Positions 33,681 through 41,737 of a DNA stretch of 47,858 nt are shown here, piece after piece. Source of the stretch: Pseudonocardia kujensis (GTDB lineage: Bacteria; Actinomycetota; Actinomycetes; Mycobacteriales; Pseudonocardiaceae); assembly GCF_021283305.1 (NCBI RefSeq), contig NZ_JAJSOK010000063.1:1-47858 (forward strand). The letters are read 5' to 3'. The notes under the pieces are model-generated. The model was given only the letters and a program-made list of their open reading frames with translations, did not search any database and was not told where the DNA came from. The position numbers and the translations under genes were made by a program. Each line of letters begins with the position of its first letter. Positions within the stretch are counted from its first letter, which is position 1.

Positions 33681-33687
33681 CTCGCAG

Positions 33688-34581
33688 ATGACGTTCGATG
33701 CGCGGGTTCTCCTCGCCCGCCGGCTGCGTTTCCTCCCCGACCGGCCCTTCGCCATCGCCAAGCACGCCCTCTTCCAGGGCGAACTGACCACGCTGCGCAA
33801 CCCCGTGACGTGGTCGCAGCTGCTCGCCGCGAAGAACCTGCGCGAGCAGGACCCGGTGGTCCGGCAGACCTCGGACAAATACGCGGTGCGCGAGTACGTC
33901 GCGGAGAAGGTAGGTGAGGATTACCTGATTCCGCTGTACCAGGTCGTCGACAATGCGGCCGACCTCGACTTCGACGCGATCCCCGGTCCGTGCGTGATCA
34001 AGGGGACGCACGGTTGCGACATGACCGTGCTGGTCCCGGACCTGGCCGCGGTCGACCGGGCGGCCATCCGCGAGACGGTCCGGCGCTGGCTGGCCACCGA
34101 CTTCTACAAGGCGGGCTGGAAGGAGTCGCCCTACCGCGGGCTGAAGCCGCGCGCGGTCGTCGAACGGTTCATCGGCACCCCGACCGGTGCCGCGCCCACC
34201 GACTACAAGTTCTTCATGTTCAGCGGCGTCCCCGGCATGGTCGTGGTCGACCAGGACCGCTTCACCGGGCACACCTCGACGATGCTGACGCCCGAGTGGC
34301 AGCAATACGACATCAGCGGCCGGTTCGCTTTCGCCGACGAGCTCCCGGAGCGGCCGGCGAACTACGCCGAGATGCTCGAGGTCGCCAAGGCGCTGAGTGC
34401 CGAATTCGCATTCGCCCGGATCGATCTCTACAACGTCGAGGGCAAGATCTATTTCGGGGAGATCACCCACAACCCGGGCGGCGGGCTGGTGCGCCTGCAG
34501 CCGCGGGAATTCGACCGTGCGCTCGGGGACATGTGGCGCCACGGCACCCCGGTCCCCGAGCGGTTCGTCGCGAAGGCCTGA
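33688..34581 (+). CDS. TupA-like ATP-grasp protein
   Basis: This protein of 297 aa matches the TupA-like ATP-grasp family (PF14305 type). ATP-grasp enzymes join a carboxylate to an amine or thiol with ATP. It shows TSDKYAVREYVAEKVGEDYL near residue 70, the nucleotide-binding strand GPCVIKGTHGCDMT near 99, VVERFIG near 155, DYKFFMFSGVPGMVVV near 170, and the metal-binding FARIDLYNVEGKIYFGEITHNP near 245. TupA was named for teichuronopeptide synthesis in an alkaliphilic Bacillus. Several AT-ending codons (AAA, GAT, ATT, AAT, GAA, TAT) stand out from neighbours and hint at transfer. It converges on the flippase gene with only 9 bp between stops. Confidence 0.82.
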   Translation: MTFDARVLLARRLRFLPDRPFAIAKHALFQGELTTLRNPVTWSQLLAAKNLREQDPVVRQTSDKYAVREYVAEKVGEDYLIPLYQVVDNAADLDFDAIPGPCVIKGTHGCDMTVLVPDLAAVDRAAIRETVRRWLATDFYKAGWKESPYRGLKPRAVVERFIGTPTGAAPTDYKFFMFSGVPGMVVVDQDRFTGHTSTMLTPEWQQYDISGRFAFADELPERPANYAEMLEVAKALSAEFAFARIDLYNVEGKIYFGEITHNPGGGLVRLQPREFDRALGDMWRHGTPVPERFVAKA

Positions 34582-34590
34582 GCACTCGGC

Positions 34591-35949
34591 TCAGGACCGG
34601 ACGGTGTCCGGCAGGCTGCGCGCGGTCCGCTGCCCGCGCAGCCACCGGAGCACCACCGGGGTCACGGCGAGGGCGAGCGCGATCTCGATCGCGAGCGTCG
34701 CCCAGCCCACCGCGTCGAGCCCGAGCGGGCCGTGGAGCACGGCAACGCCGGCGATGAGCAGCGCCGACTGCACGAGCTGGATCCAGGCGAGCGGTGCCGT
34801 GCGGTTCTCCAGACGCGACATGGTCATGTACAGCGACACCACCACGCGCGGGAACACCGAGACCATCAGCAGCTGCAGCAGGACCGTGGCGTTCTCGCGG
34901 TACTGGGTGCCGTAGAGCTGCAGCAGCCAGGGAGCGGCCAGCGCGATCACCACCGAGGCGGGGAGCACGGTGAGCGCGATGCGGCGCAGCACGGCCCGGG
35001 CGTAGCGGTGCGCGTGCACGGGGTCCCGGGCCGCCTCGGCGACCAGCGACGACGTGATGCCCATCGTCAGCAAATTCATCGCCGTGAACACCGTCTGCGC
35101 CGGCAGGAAGTAGGCACCCTCCTCGGGCCCCATCAGCCCGACGATGAGGACCGGCAGAAAGGTCGACGACATCTGGTTGAAGACCTGGCCGGCGTAGTCG
35201 CCCGCCATGTACCGGGCGAGCGTGCGACGGCCCACCGGTTCCTGGTCGGCGCGGGTGGCCGCGACGTGCCGGGGCAGCAGCCGCCGGAAGAGCAGCAGCG
35301 TGACCGGGACGATCAAGGCGACCACGGGCAGCGTCCACGAGGTGAACACGCCGTCGCTCACCGCGGTCTGTGCCACGACGACGAGCAGGACCAGCTTCAC
35401 GATCCCGTAGAGCCCGTTCTCCAGCGGGATCCACAGCGACTCGCGCAGCCCGGTCAACGCCGCGTCCTGCAGGTTGAACAGCGACCAGATGACGACCGAG
35501 GCGACGAACCACAGCCCGAACGACCAGCTCATGTGGAGCGGGTCGCCCTCCGGGCGGAACAGGTGGCAGTACACCGCCACCCCGCCCGCACCGAGGATCC
35601 CCAGCCCGGACGACAGCACGTAGGACAGCAGGATCAGCCGCGCCGACGCCGTGCCGGCCCTGGGCAGGAACCTGATCAGCGCCTGCCCGAAGTTCAGCTG
35701 GGTCAGCACCGACACCAGCAGCATCAGCGAGGTCAGCGCGTTGCCGCGGCCGACCTCGGAGTCCGGGTAGGTGCGGGCCGCGACGACCCAGTACAGCAGC
35801 CCGAAGGCGGAGTTCACCGCCGTGTTGAGCATCAGGGCGTAGGTGTTGCGGTACAGCGGGACGGCGAGCTCCCGGCGGATCCCGTGGATCCGGCCGCGGA
35901 GCCCCGTCGGCGTTCTCGGGGCCGGTTTCGTGGTGGCCGGCCGGGTCAC
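34591..35949 (-). CDS. polysaccharide flippase (MOP/Wzx-like membrane protein)
   Basis: This integral membrane protein of 452 aa has about twelve to fourteen helices. It starts with a basic N-terminus, then RNTYALMLNTAVNSAFGLLY, followed by AARTYPDSEVGRGNALTS, the usual opening of polysaccharide export flippases of the MOP/MATE superfamily. Segment QVFNQMSSTFLPVLIVGLMG near residue 245 also fits. It probably moves lipid-linked polymer units across the membrane. GTG 35949 overlaps the UDP-glucose dehydrogenase stop by 4 nt (GTGA), so the two are translationally coupled. Confidence 0.87.
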   Translation of the reverse strand: MTRPATTKPAPRTPTGLRGRIHGIRRELAVPLYRNTYALMLNTAVNSAFGLLYWVVAARTYPDSEVGRGNALTSLMLLVSVLTQLNFGQALIRFLPRAGTASARLILLSYVLSSGLGILGAGGVAVYCHLFRPEGDPLHMSWSFGLWFVASVVIWSLFNLQDAALTGLRESLWIPLENGLYGIVKLVLLVVVAQTAVSDGVFTSWTLPVVALIVPVTLLLFRRLLPRHVAATRADQEPVGRRTLARYMAGDYAGQVFNQMSSTFLPVLIVGLMGPEEGAYFLPAQTVFTAMNLLTMGITSSLVAEAARDPVHAHRYARAVLRRIALTVLPASVVIALAAPWLLQLYGTQYRENATVLLQLLMVSVFPRVVVSLYMTMSRLENRTAPLAWIQLVQSALLIAGVAVLHGPLGLDAVGWATLAIEIALALAVTPVVLRWLRGQRTARSLPDTVRS

Positions 35950-37319
35950 CGGCGGCCCAGGCGGGCGTTCGGGCTCTCCCGCGCCTGCCGGCCGATGCCG
36001 GACCACGCGAAGCCCGCACGGCGCACCACGGCCGGGTCGAGCAGGTTGCGGGTGTCGACGACGGTCCGCCCGGCTACCGCCTCGGCCAGTCGGGTCCAGT
36101 CCAGCGACCGGAACTCGGGCCACTCGGTCAGCACCACGACCGCCTCCGCGCCCGCGGCGGCCTCGTACGGGTCGTCGACGAGGGTGAGCATGCGGGGGTC
36201 GAGGGCGCCGGCCGCGGCCGAGCCCACCGGGACGCCCGGGTCGTAGGCGACGAGCTCGGCGCCGGCCTGCCGCAGCAGCGCGGCCACGCCGAGGGCGGGG
36301 GAGTCCCGCAGGTCGTCCGTGCCCGCCTTGAAGGTGAGCCCGAACAGCGCCAGCCGGGTCTTGGTCAGCGGCCCGCCGCGGCGGCCGGTGACGGCCACCC
36401 GGACCTTGTCGACCATCCGCTGGAACTGCCGGGTGTTCGTGTCGATGCTCGCCCGCAGCAGCCGGAACTCGAAGTCCACCGAGTCGGCGACCTGGAGCAG
36501 GGCATGGGTGTCCTTGGGCAGGCAGGAGCCGCCCCAGCCCGGGCCCGGCGAGAGGAAGGCCTGGCCGATCCGGCGGTCGTAGCCCATGCCCTCGGTCACG
36601 TCGGCGACGTCGGCGTCGACCCGCTCGCACAGCTCCGCCAGCGCGTTGACGTAGGAGAGCTTCATGGCGAGGAAGCAGTTCGCCGCGTACTTGATCATCT
36701 CGGCGCTGGCCGCGTCCGTGAGCACGGTGGGCGCGCCGAGGCGGGCGTAGAGCGCCGCGACGCGCTCGGCGGCGTCCTGCGACGAGTTCGAGCCGACCAC
36801 GATGCGGTCCGGGTGCAGGAAGTCGTGCACCGCGGAGCCCTCGCGGAGGAACTCGGGGTTGCTGGCGACCTCGACGTCGTCCCGCGCGAGCAGCTCGCTC
36901 GTCCGGTCGGCGGTGCCCACCGGCACGGTCGACTTGTTGACGACCACGCAGCCCGGCGGCATGGCCTCCCGGACCTCCTCGACGACGGCCTCGACCGCCG
37001 CCAGGTCCGCCACCCCGCCGACGCCCATCGGCGTGGGGACGCACAGGAACATGACCTCGACCGGGCGGCCCTCGGACTCCAGCTCCTTGAGGGCCTCGGC
37101 CGCACCGACGACGAACGAGAGCCGGCCCGCGGCCAGGCCCTCGGCGACGAGCTCCGCCAGCCCGGGCTCGCGGATCGCGATCTCCCCGCGCGAGAGGGCC
37201 TCGACCTTGCGCTCGTCGATGTCGGCGCACACCACGCGGTGGCCGAGCGAGGCGAGGCAGGCTCCGGTGGTCAGGCCGACGTATCCGGTGCCGACCACGG
37301 CGACCGTTCGTGCGAACAA
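35946..37319 (-). CDS. ugd: UDP-glucose 6-dehydrogenase family protein
   Basis: It oxidises a nucleotide sugar (most likely UDP-glucose to UDP-glucuronate) using two NAD. The protein of 457 aa has GTGYVGLTTG at residues 10-19, VPTPMG near 108, NPEFLREGSAV near 179, VVGSNS near 196, KYAANCFLAMKLSYVNALAE near 230, catalytic Cys266 in GWGGSCLPKDTHAL, and LFGLTFKAGTDDLRDSP near 330. TTG 37319 is chosen: AGGGGGAG lies 5 nt upstream and the Rossmann fold starts five residues later; no ATG or GTG serves. UDP-mannose or GDP-mannose specificity cannot be excluded. Confidence 0.93.
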   Translation of the reverse strand: MFARTVAVVGTGYVGLTTGACLASLGHRVVCADIDERKVEALSRGEIAIREPGLAELVAEGLAAGRLSFVVGAAEALKELESEGRPVEVMFLCVPTPMGVGGVADLAAVEAVVEEVREAMPPGCVVVNKSTVPVGTADRTSELLARDDVEVASNPEFLREGSAVHDFLHPDRIVVGSNSSQDAAERVAALYARLGAPTVLTDAASAEMIKYAANCFLAMKLSYVNALAELCERVDADVADVTEGMGYDRRIGQAFLSPGPGWGGSCLPKDTHALLQVADSVDFEFRLLRASIDTNTRQFQRMVDKVRVAVTGRRGGPLTKTRLALFGLTFKAGTDDLRDSPALGVAALLRQAGAELVAYDPGVPVGSAAAGALDPRMLTLVDDPYEAAAGAEAVVVLTEWPEFRSLDWTRLAEAVAGRTVVDTRNLLDPAVVRRAGFAWSGIGRQARESPNARLGRR

Positions 37320-37392
37320 GCTGGCTCCCCCTGAGGTGTGTCCGACGGCGACACTGTGTCCAACGACCAGGAGGCCGCGGGCGACACGATCG

Positions 37393-37398
37393 ACCGTA
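37393..37398 (-). promoter_or_regulatory. -10 box of ugd
   Basis: TACGGT on the minus strand lies about 73 nt before the TTG start, giving a leader of about 65 nt that carries the strong Shine-Dalgarno sequence. The leader contains the near-palindrome GGACACAGTGTC and a second GGACACA, possible operator half-sites. Confidence 0.35.
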
Positions 37399-37487
37399 GC
37401 CCAGCCTCCTCGTCGCGGAACGCACAGGTCCGACCCGCCCCCGCCCGTCGAGGAGGTCCCGCGCAATCGTCCGAACGAGTGCCTTGC

Positions 37488-37493
37488 TAGGTT
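37488..37493 (+). promoter_or_regulatory. -10 box of the FAD monooxygenase gene
   Basis: TAGGTT lies 68 nt before ATG 37562. The start itself has a strong GGGGGAGGG 5-7 nt upstream, so this is a normal leadered message. No clear -35. Confidence 0.35.
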
Positions 37494-37561
37494 CGCGCCC
37501 CGGACGCCGGGCGTTAACCCGCGACGTGTTGGACTCCGGTGGACGAGGGGGAGGGCACGGA

Positions 37562-38788
37562 ATGAAGGTGCTGTGCGTCGGCGGGGGTCCCGCCGGCCTG
37601 TACTCGGCGATCCTGGCCAAGCTGGCCGATCCGTCCGCCGAGGTCGAGGTGCTGGAGCGCAACGCGCCCGGCGCGACCCACGGCTGGGGCATCACGTTCG
37701 GCGAGGACCTGCTCGACGACCTCTACCGGCACGACGCCGAGAGCGGCCGCGCCATCCGGGACGCGGCGATCCTGTGGGGCGACCAGGTCGTCCGGATCGG
37801 CGGGCGGCCGCCCGTGCACATCGGCGGCAAGTACGGCTTCTCGATGGGCCGCGCCGCGCTGCTGGAGATCCTCGCTGCACGCGCCACGGAGCTCGGCGTC
37901 ACGATCCGGTGGGAGACCGAGCTGCCCGAGGACCGGGTGGCCGACCTCGGCTCCGAGGCCCACGTCGTGATCGCCGCGGACGGCGCGGGCAGCCGGGTGC
38001 GCGCGGCGCACGACTTCGGCACCTCGGTGACCACCGGCCGCAACCGGTACATCTGGCTCGGCACCTCGCGCTACCTCGAGCGGTTCACCTTCGCCTTCGA
38101 GCGCACGGACGCGGGCTGGCTGTGGTTCTACGCCTACCCGTCGACGGGCGGGACCAGCACCTGCATCGTCGAGTGCTCCCCCGAGACGTGGACCGGGCTC
38201 GGCCTGGACACCGCCGACGTCGACGAGGGGCTCGCGCGCGTCGCGGAGATCTTCGCCGAACCGCTCGGCGGCGAGCCGCTGGTGCGCCCGCCGGGCCGGG
38301 TCGGCAGCTCCGGCACGGCCGCGCCCTGGCTGACCTTCCGGCACCTGCGCAACGCCACCTGGCGCCGCGACAACGTGGTGCTGATGGGCGACGCCGCGCA
38401 CACCACGCACTTCGGCATCGGCTCGGGCACCGTGCTCGCGGTCCAGGACGCGGTCCGGCTCGCCGAGTCCCTGAAGCTCTTCGCCGACGACCTGCCGGGC
38501 GCGCTCGCCGGCTACGACGCGCTGCGCCGTGCCGAGGTCGGCCGGGTGCAGGAGCAGGCCCTGCGCAACATGCACTGGTTCGAGGAGGTCGGTCGGTACC
38601 TGGACACCCAGGACCCGGTCCGCTTCGCCTACACGCTCCTCGACCGCCGCGGCGACCACCCCGAGGCGTGGCGCTACCAGCTGCACAAGGCCACCCAGGT
38701 CGACGGGCTGCGCAAGGTCCGCAAGGGGGTCACGACGGTCCGCCGCACGGTCCGCGCCGTGAAGCGGGGCGAGCGGGTGGGGCTGTAG
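37562..38788 (+). CDS. FAD-dependent monooxygenase, anthraniloyl-/salicylyl-CoA hydroxylase-like
   Basis: This aromatic hydroxylase-type flavoprotein of 408 aa has the FAD motif VLCVGGGPAGLYSAILAKL at residues 3-21, ATHGWGITFGEDLLDDL near 41, DGAGSRVR (second FAD motif) near 140, and GDAAHTTHFGIGSGT near 278-292. The GWGI(T/V)F and HFGIGSGT wording is closest to the monooxygenase half of anthraniloyl-CoA monooxygenase and to salicylyl-CoA 5-hydroxylase. The fused old-yellow-enzyme domain of the former is absent here, and no CoA ligase gene is near. The basic C-terminal tail (RKGVTTVRRTVRAVKR) is unusual. The substrate is inferred only. Confidence 0.85.
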   Translation: MKVLCVGGGPAGLYSAILAKLADPSAEVEVLERNAPGATHGWGITFGEDLLDDLYRHDAESGRAIRDAAILWGDQVVRIGGRPPVHIGGKYGFSMGRAALLEILAARATELGVTIRWETELPEDRVADLGSEAHVVIAADGAGSRVRAAHDFGTSVTTGRNRYIWLGTSRYLERFTFAFERTDAGWLWFYAYPSTGGTSTCIVECSPETWTGLGLDTADVDEGLARVAEIFAEPLGGEPLVRPPGRVGSSGTAAPWLTFRHLRNATWRRDNVVLMGDAAHTTHFGIGSGTVLAVQDAVRLAESLKLFADDLPGALAGYDALRRAEVGRVQEQALRNMHWFEEVGRYLDTQDPVRFAYTLLDRRGDHPEAWRYQLHKATQVDGLRKVRKGVTTVRRTVRAVKRGERVGL

Positions 38789-38838
38789 GACCAGGAGGAC
38801 CGAGCGGCCCGGGAGCCACCGGGAGGCCCGGGAGGCTC

Positions 38839-40152
38839 CTAGGGTTCCTGCCGGGGGGAGAGCGCCTTCTCGAGCATCGGCGCGGTCAGCGCGATCTGCC
38901 AGTTCCGCGCGCCGCCCCGTTCGAGGAAGGCGGGGATGTCGCCGTCGTCGGGCGGGGCCCAGCACAGCCGGCGCAGCAGGTCCGGCTGCAGCAGGTTCTC
39001 CACCGGTACCGACCAGCGCTCCGACAGGTCCGCCAGCCCGCTGCGGGCGGCGGAGAGCCGGGCCGCGGCGGCCGGGTCGCGGTCGGCCCACCGGGAGACC
39101 GGGGGCGGCCCGTCGGTCGCCGCGGCGGGCCGGGGCAGCTCGCCGTCGGGCAGGGTCTGTGCGGATCGCAGGGCCGCGAACCAGTACGACTCGAGCCGGC
39201 GCTGCGCCCGCCCGCGGAAGACGGGCAGCTGCGAGAGCGCCTTCGGGCTGGTGGGGGAGACGACGGCCGCCTCGACGATCGCCGAGTCCGGCAGCACCCG
39301 GCCGGGCGCGACGTCCCGCTCGGCGGCCAGCCGGTCCCGGGCCTCCCACAACGCCCGCACGGCGGCGAGGGCCCGCGGCTTGCGCACCTTGTGGATCCCG
39401 GAGGTGCGCCGCCACGGGTCGGCCCGCGGCGGTGGCGGCCCGGCGGTGCGGACCGCCTCGAACTCCTCCAGCGCCCACTCGAGCTTGCCCTGCTCCTCCA
39501 GCAGCGCGGCGAGGGCGTCCCGGAGCTCGACGAGCACCTCGACGTCGAGCGCGGCGTAGACCAGCCAGTCCTCGGGCAGCGGGCGGCGGGACCAGTCCGC
39601 GGCCCCGTGGCCTTTCTCCAGGGTCAGCCCGAGCATCCGCTCGGTGAGCGGGCCCAGGCCGACCCGGGGCAACCCGGCCAGCCGGCCGGCGAGCTCGGTG
39701 TCGAACAGTCGCGCCGGGCGCAGCCCCGCCTCGGCGAGGCAGGGCAGGTCCTGCGAGGCCGCGTGGAGCACCCACTCGGGCCCGTCCAGGGCCGGCGCGA
39801 GGCCGGTCAGGTCACCGCCGAGCGGGATGGGGTCGACGAGGGCGGTGCCGGAGCCCGCCCGGCGCAGCTGCACGAGATAGGCGCGCTGCGAGTACCGGAA
39901 ACCGGACGCCCGCTCCGCGTCGACGGCGATCGGGCCGCTGCCGGCCGCCAGCGCGGCGGCGGCATCGGCGAGCGCCGCCGCATCCCGCACGACCTCGGGG
40001 AGCCCGTCGGCGGGGCGCAGCAGGGGGACGGGGGTGTTCCCCTCGGCGTCACCGTCCGAGACGGGACCCGAGGTGCCCCCGGGCACGGCGGAGGGGCCGG
40101 CCGCCGCATCGTCGCGCGACGCCGACCCGCCCCCCGAGCCGTGCGGAGTCAA
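38839..40152 (-). CDS. rnd: ribonuclease D (DEDD exonuclease with HRDC domain)
   Basis: This 3'-5' exoribonuclease processes tRNA and other RNA. The protein of 437 aa has Exo I VDAE with Asp78 and Glu80, Exo II HAASQDLPCL near residue 130, Exo III YAALD near 205, and an HRDC domain around 270-350 (RDRLAAERDVAPGRVLPDSA). The catalytic acids are all present. TTG 40152 is preferred, with GGAG 7 nt upstream, although it adds a Gly/Ser-rich leader of about 40 residues; GTG 40086 is possible but has no ribosome site. It follows the orphan regulator by 28 nt. It corresponds to Rv2681. Confidence 0.92.
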   Translation of the reverse strand: MTPHGSGGGSASRDDAAAGPSAVPGGTSGPVSDGDAEGNTPVPLLRPADGLPEVVRDAAALADAAAALAAGSGPIAVDAERASGFRYSQRAYLVQLRRAGSGTALVDPIPLGGDLTGLAPALDGPEWVLHAASQDLPCLAEAGLRPARLFDTELAGRLAGLPRVGLGPLTERMLGLTLEKGHGAADWSRRPLPEDWLVYAALDVEVLVELRDALAALLEEQGKLEWALEEFEAVRTAGPPPPRADPWRRTSGIHKVRKPRALAAVRALWEARDRLAAERDVAPGRVLPDSAIVEAAVVSPTSPKALSQLPVFRGRAQRRLESYWFAALRSAQTLPDGELPRPAAATDGPPPVSRWADRDPAAAARLSAARSGLADLSERWSVPVENLLQPDLLRRLCWAPPDDGDIPAFLERGGARNWQIALTAPMLEKALSPRQEP

Positions 40153-40180
40153 CGGTCGACTCCGCGAGCTTCGTCTCCGA

Positions 40181-40897
40181 TCAGCGGATGACCCCGGCTC
40201 TCATCGCCAGCGCGACCATCTGGGCCCGGTCCCCGGTGCCGAGCTTGCGCCCGATCCGCGAGAGGTGGCTCTTCACGGTCAGCGCGGACAGGCTCAGCGC
40301 CTCACCGATCTCCTTGTTCGACTGCCCGTCCGCCACCAGCTGGAGCACCTCGACCTCGCGGGCCGACAGCTCCCGCGGGGTGTTGTCGGTGCCCGGCACG
40401 CGGGTGCCCGTGGCCAGCAGCGGCGCCACGGTCGGGTCGGCGTAGACCCCGCCGTCGAGCACCCGCTTGACCCCGTCGGTGACGACGGCGGGCGAGGCGG
40501 ACTTCAGCAGGTACGCCTGGGCCCCGGCCTGGAAGGCCGAGCGGACGGCGTACGGGTCGTCCGAGGAGGCCAGCACCACCAGCCGGTTCCACCCGAGCTG
40601 GCGGAGCTCGGTGACGAGGTCGAGGCCGCTGCCGTCCGGCAGGCCGAGGTCGAGGATCGCGAGGTCGCACGGCCCGTTGGCCTGCGCCCGCGCACGTGCC
40701 TCGGCGACCGAGGCCGCCTCGTGCACCGTGCCGGCGCCCATGGACCGCAGGCGGGCCGCGATGGCCTCCCGCAGCAGCGGGTGGTCGTCGACCACCAGCA
40801 CGGTGAACTGCTCTTCCCGCGGATGGGGAACCATCGCGGGCTGGAGCACGGCACCAGGAGTGCCGCGCAAGGGTGTGCCCTGGCCTACTACGGCCAC
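40181..40897 (-). CDS. orphan NarL/LuxR-family response regulator
   Basis: The protein of 238 aa has a 30-residue leader. The receiver has the acidic pair D37/D38, phospho-acceptor Asp83 in LAILDLGLPDG, and Lys in AYLLKSASPAV. A C-terminal LuxR helix-turn-helix begins LSAREVEVLQLVADGQSNKE near residue 177 and continues IGEALSLSALTVKSHLSRI. No kinase gene is adjacent. GTG 40897 has GGGAGG 7 nt upstream; a -10 (TACAGT, minus strand 40999-41004) suggests a 95-nt leader. It sits between DUF3000 and rnd genes on the same strand. Confidence 0.93.
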   Translation of the reverse strand: MAVVGQGTPLRGTPGAVLQPAMVPHPREEQFTVLVVDDHPLLREAIAARLRSMGAGTVHEAASVAEARARAQANGPCDLAILDLGLPDGSGLDLVTELRQLGWNRLVVLASSDDPYAVRSAFQAGAQAYLLKSASPAVVTDGVKRVLDGGVYADPTVAPLLATGTRVPGTDNTPRELSAREVEVLQLVADGQSNKEIGEALSLSALTVKSHLSRIGRKLGTGDRAQMVALAMRAGVIR

Positions 40898-40998
40898 GTC
40901 ACTACCTCCCTGGAGTCGGTCGTTGCCCCCCGACCAACACCGGGACCCCGGTGGGACGGAGAGTTGCGCCCGACCGCCCGAGGAGGTGTCGTGGAGGA

Positions 40999-41004
40999 AC
41001 TGTA
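40999..41004 (-). promoter_or_regulatory. -10 box of the orphan regulator gene
   Basis: TACAGT on the minus strand lies about 101 nt before GTG 40897 in a 243-bp gap behind the DUF3000 gene. The long leader could carry control elements, but no fold was recognised. Confidence 0.35.
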
Positions 41005-41140
41005 GCCCCCCAAGCGGTCTAACGTCGTGTATCCGATCGAACTTCTCCGGGTGAAAGTTACAGCGTTGTCGGCCGTGATGCGCCCAATCAGGTGATCAAC
41101 GCTCCGTACCCGGGCCGTGACCAGCACCTTCGCCCCCGAT

Positions 41141-41737
41141 TCACACACTTCGCCGCGCAAGCGTCCGAACTCCCACCGGCGGAAGTCCCGCTGCGGTGGC
41201 CACCAGTGTGCAGAACGCCTCCGCGTGTGCCGCAAGGTCCCCATCGGGTTCGAGCGGCGTCCAGGAGGCCCGCAGCTCCACGTCGTCGTCCCGCTTGGGG
41301 CCGGCGATGTCGCCGAAGCGCACCGAGGAGGTCTGCGTCACCGTCCCGCCGAGCGCGGTGTGTCGGCCGCCGAGGTCGGCGAGCGACTCGGTCAGCCAGG
41401 ACCAGGCGACGACGGGGAGCATCTCGTCGCCCAGCTGCTCGCGCTCCAGCCGCGCCTGCACGAAACAGACGAGCCGGAACTCGCCCTCCCAGGCGTCCTG
41501 GCCGGCCGGGTCGTGCAGCAGGATGAGCCGCCCGGACGTGTCGGGCTCGTCCAGGTCGTCCGTGCCGTCGCCGCGGTGGACGATGTCGGCCTCGACGCTC
41601 GTCGCCCAGGCGTACGGGGCCAGCCGCGGCGGCGCCTCGAGGGAGCGGACCACCAGCTCGGGCCGGGGTCGGACGGCCGCGAGGGACTCGACCGCGCGGC
41701 GGAACAGCGGCGGTGGCGGGGCGGCGGGATCGGGCAC
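41141..41737 (-). CDS. DUF3000 family protein
   Basis: This soluble protein of 198 aa is of an actinobacterium-specific family with no known function (M. tuberculosis Rv2680 type). It shows LFRRAVESLAAVRPRPEL near residue 10, APPRLAPYAWATSVEADI near 35, GRLILLHDPAGQDAWEGEFR near 68, and LPVVAWSWLTESLADLG near 106. The GTG start follows TACAGT by 8 nt (41746-41751), so it may be leaderless. It diverges from hemE with about 105 bp between starts; this linkage of DUF3000, hemE and rnd is shared with mycobacteria. Confidence 0.88.
   Translation of the reverse strand: MPDPAAPPPPLFRRAVESLAAVRPRPELVVRSLEAPPRLAPYAWATSVEADIVHRGDGTDDLDEPDTSGRLILLHDPAGQDAWEGEFRLVCFVQARLEREQLGDEMLPVVAWSWLTESLADLGGRHTALGGTVTQTSSVRFGDIAGPKRDDDVELRASWTPLEPDGDLAAHAEAFCTLVATAAGLPPVGVRTLARRSV

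Noticed and set aside
34591..37695. Long minus-strand frame suggesting a flippase fused to another domain
   Set aside because: The upstream part is a shadow of the UDP-glucose dehydrogenase gene; the flippase starts at GTG 35949.
38789..38838. Terminator between the FAD monooxygenase and rnd
   Set aside because: CCGGGAGG-like repeats are present, but only a 5-bp stem (GAGCC/GGCTC) forms, too weak to call.
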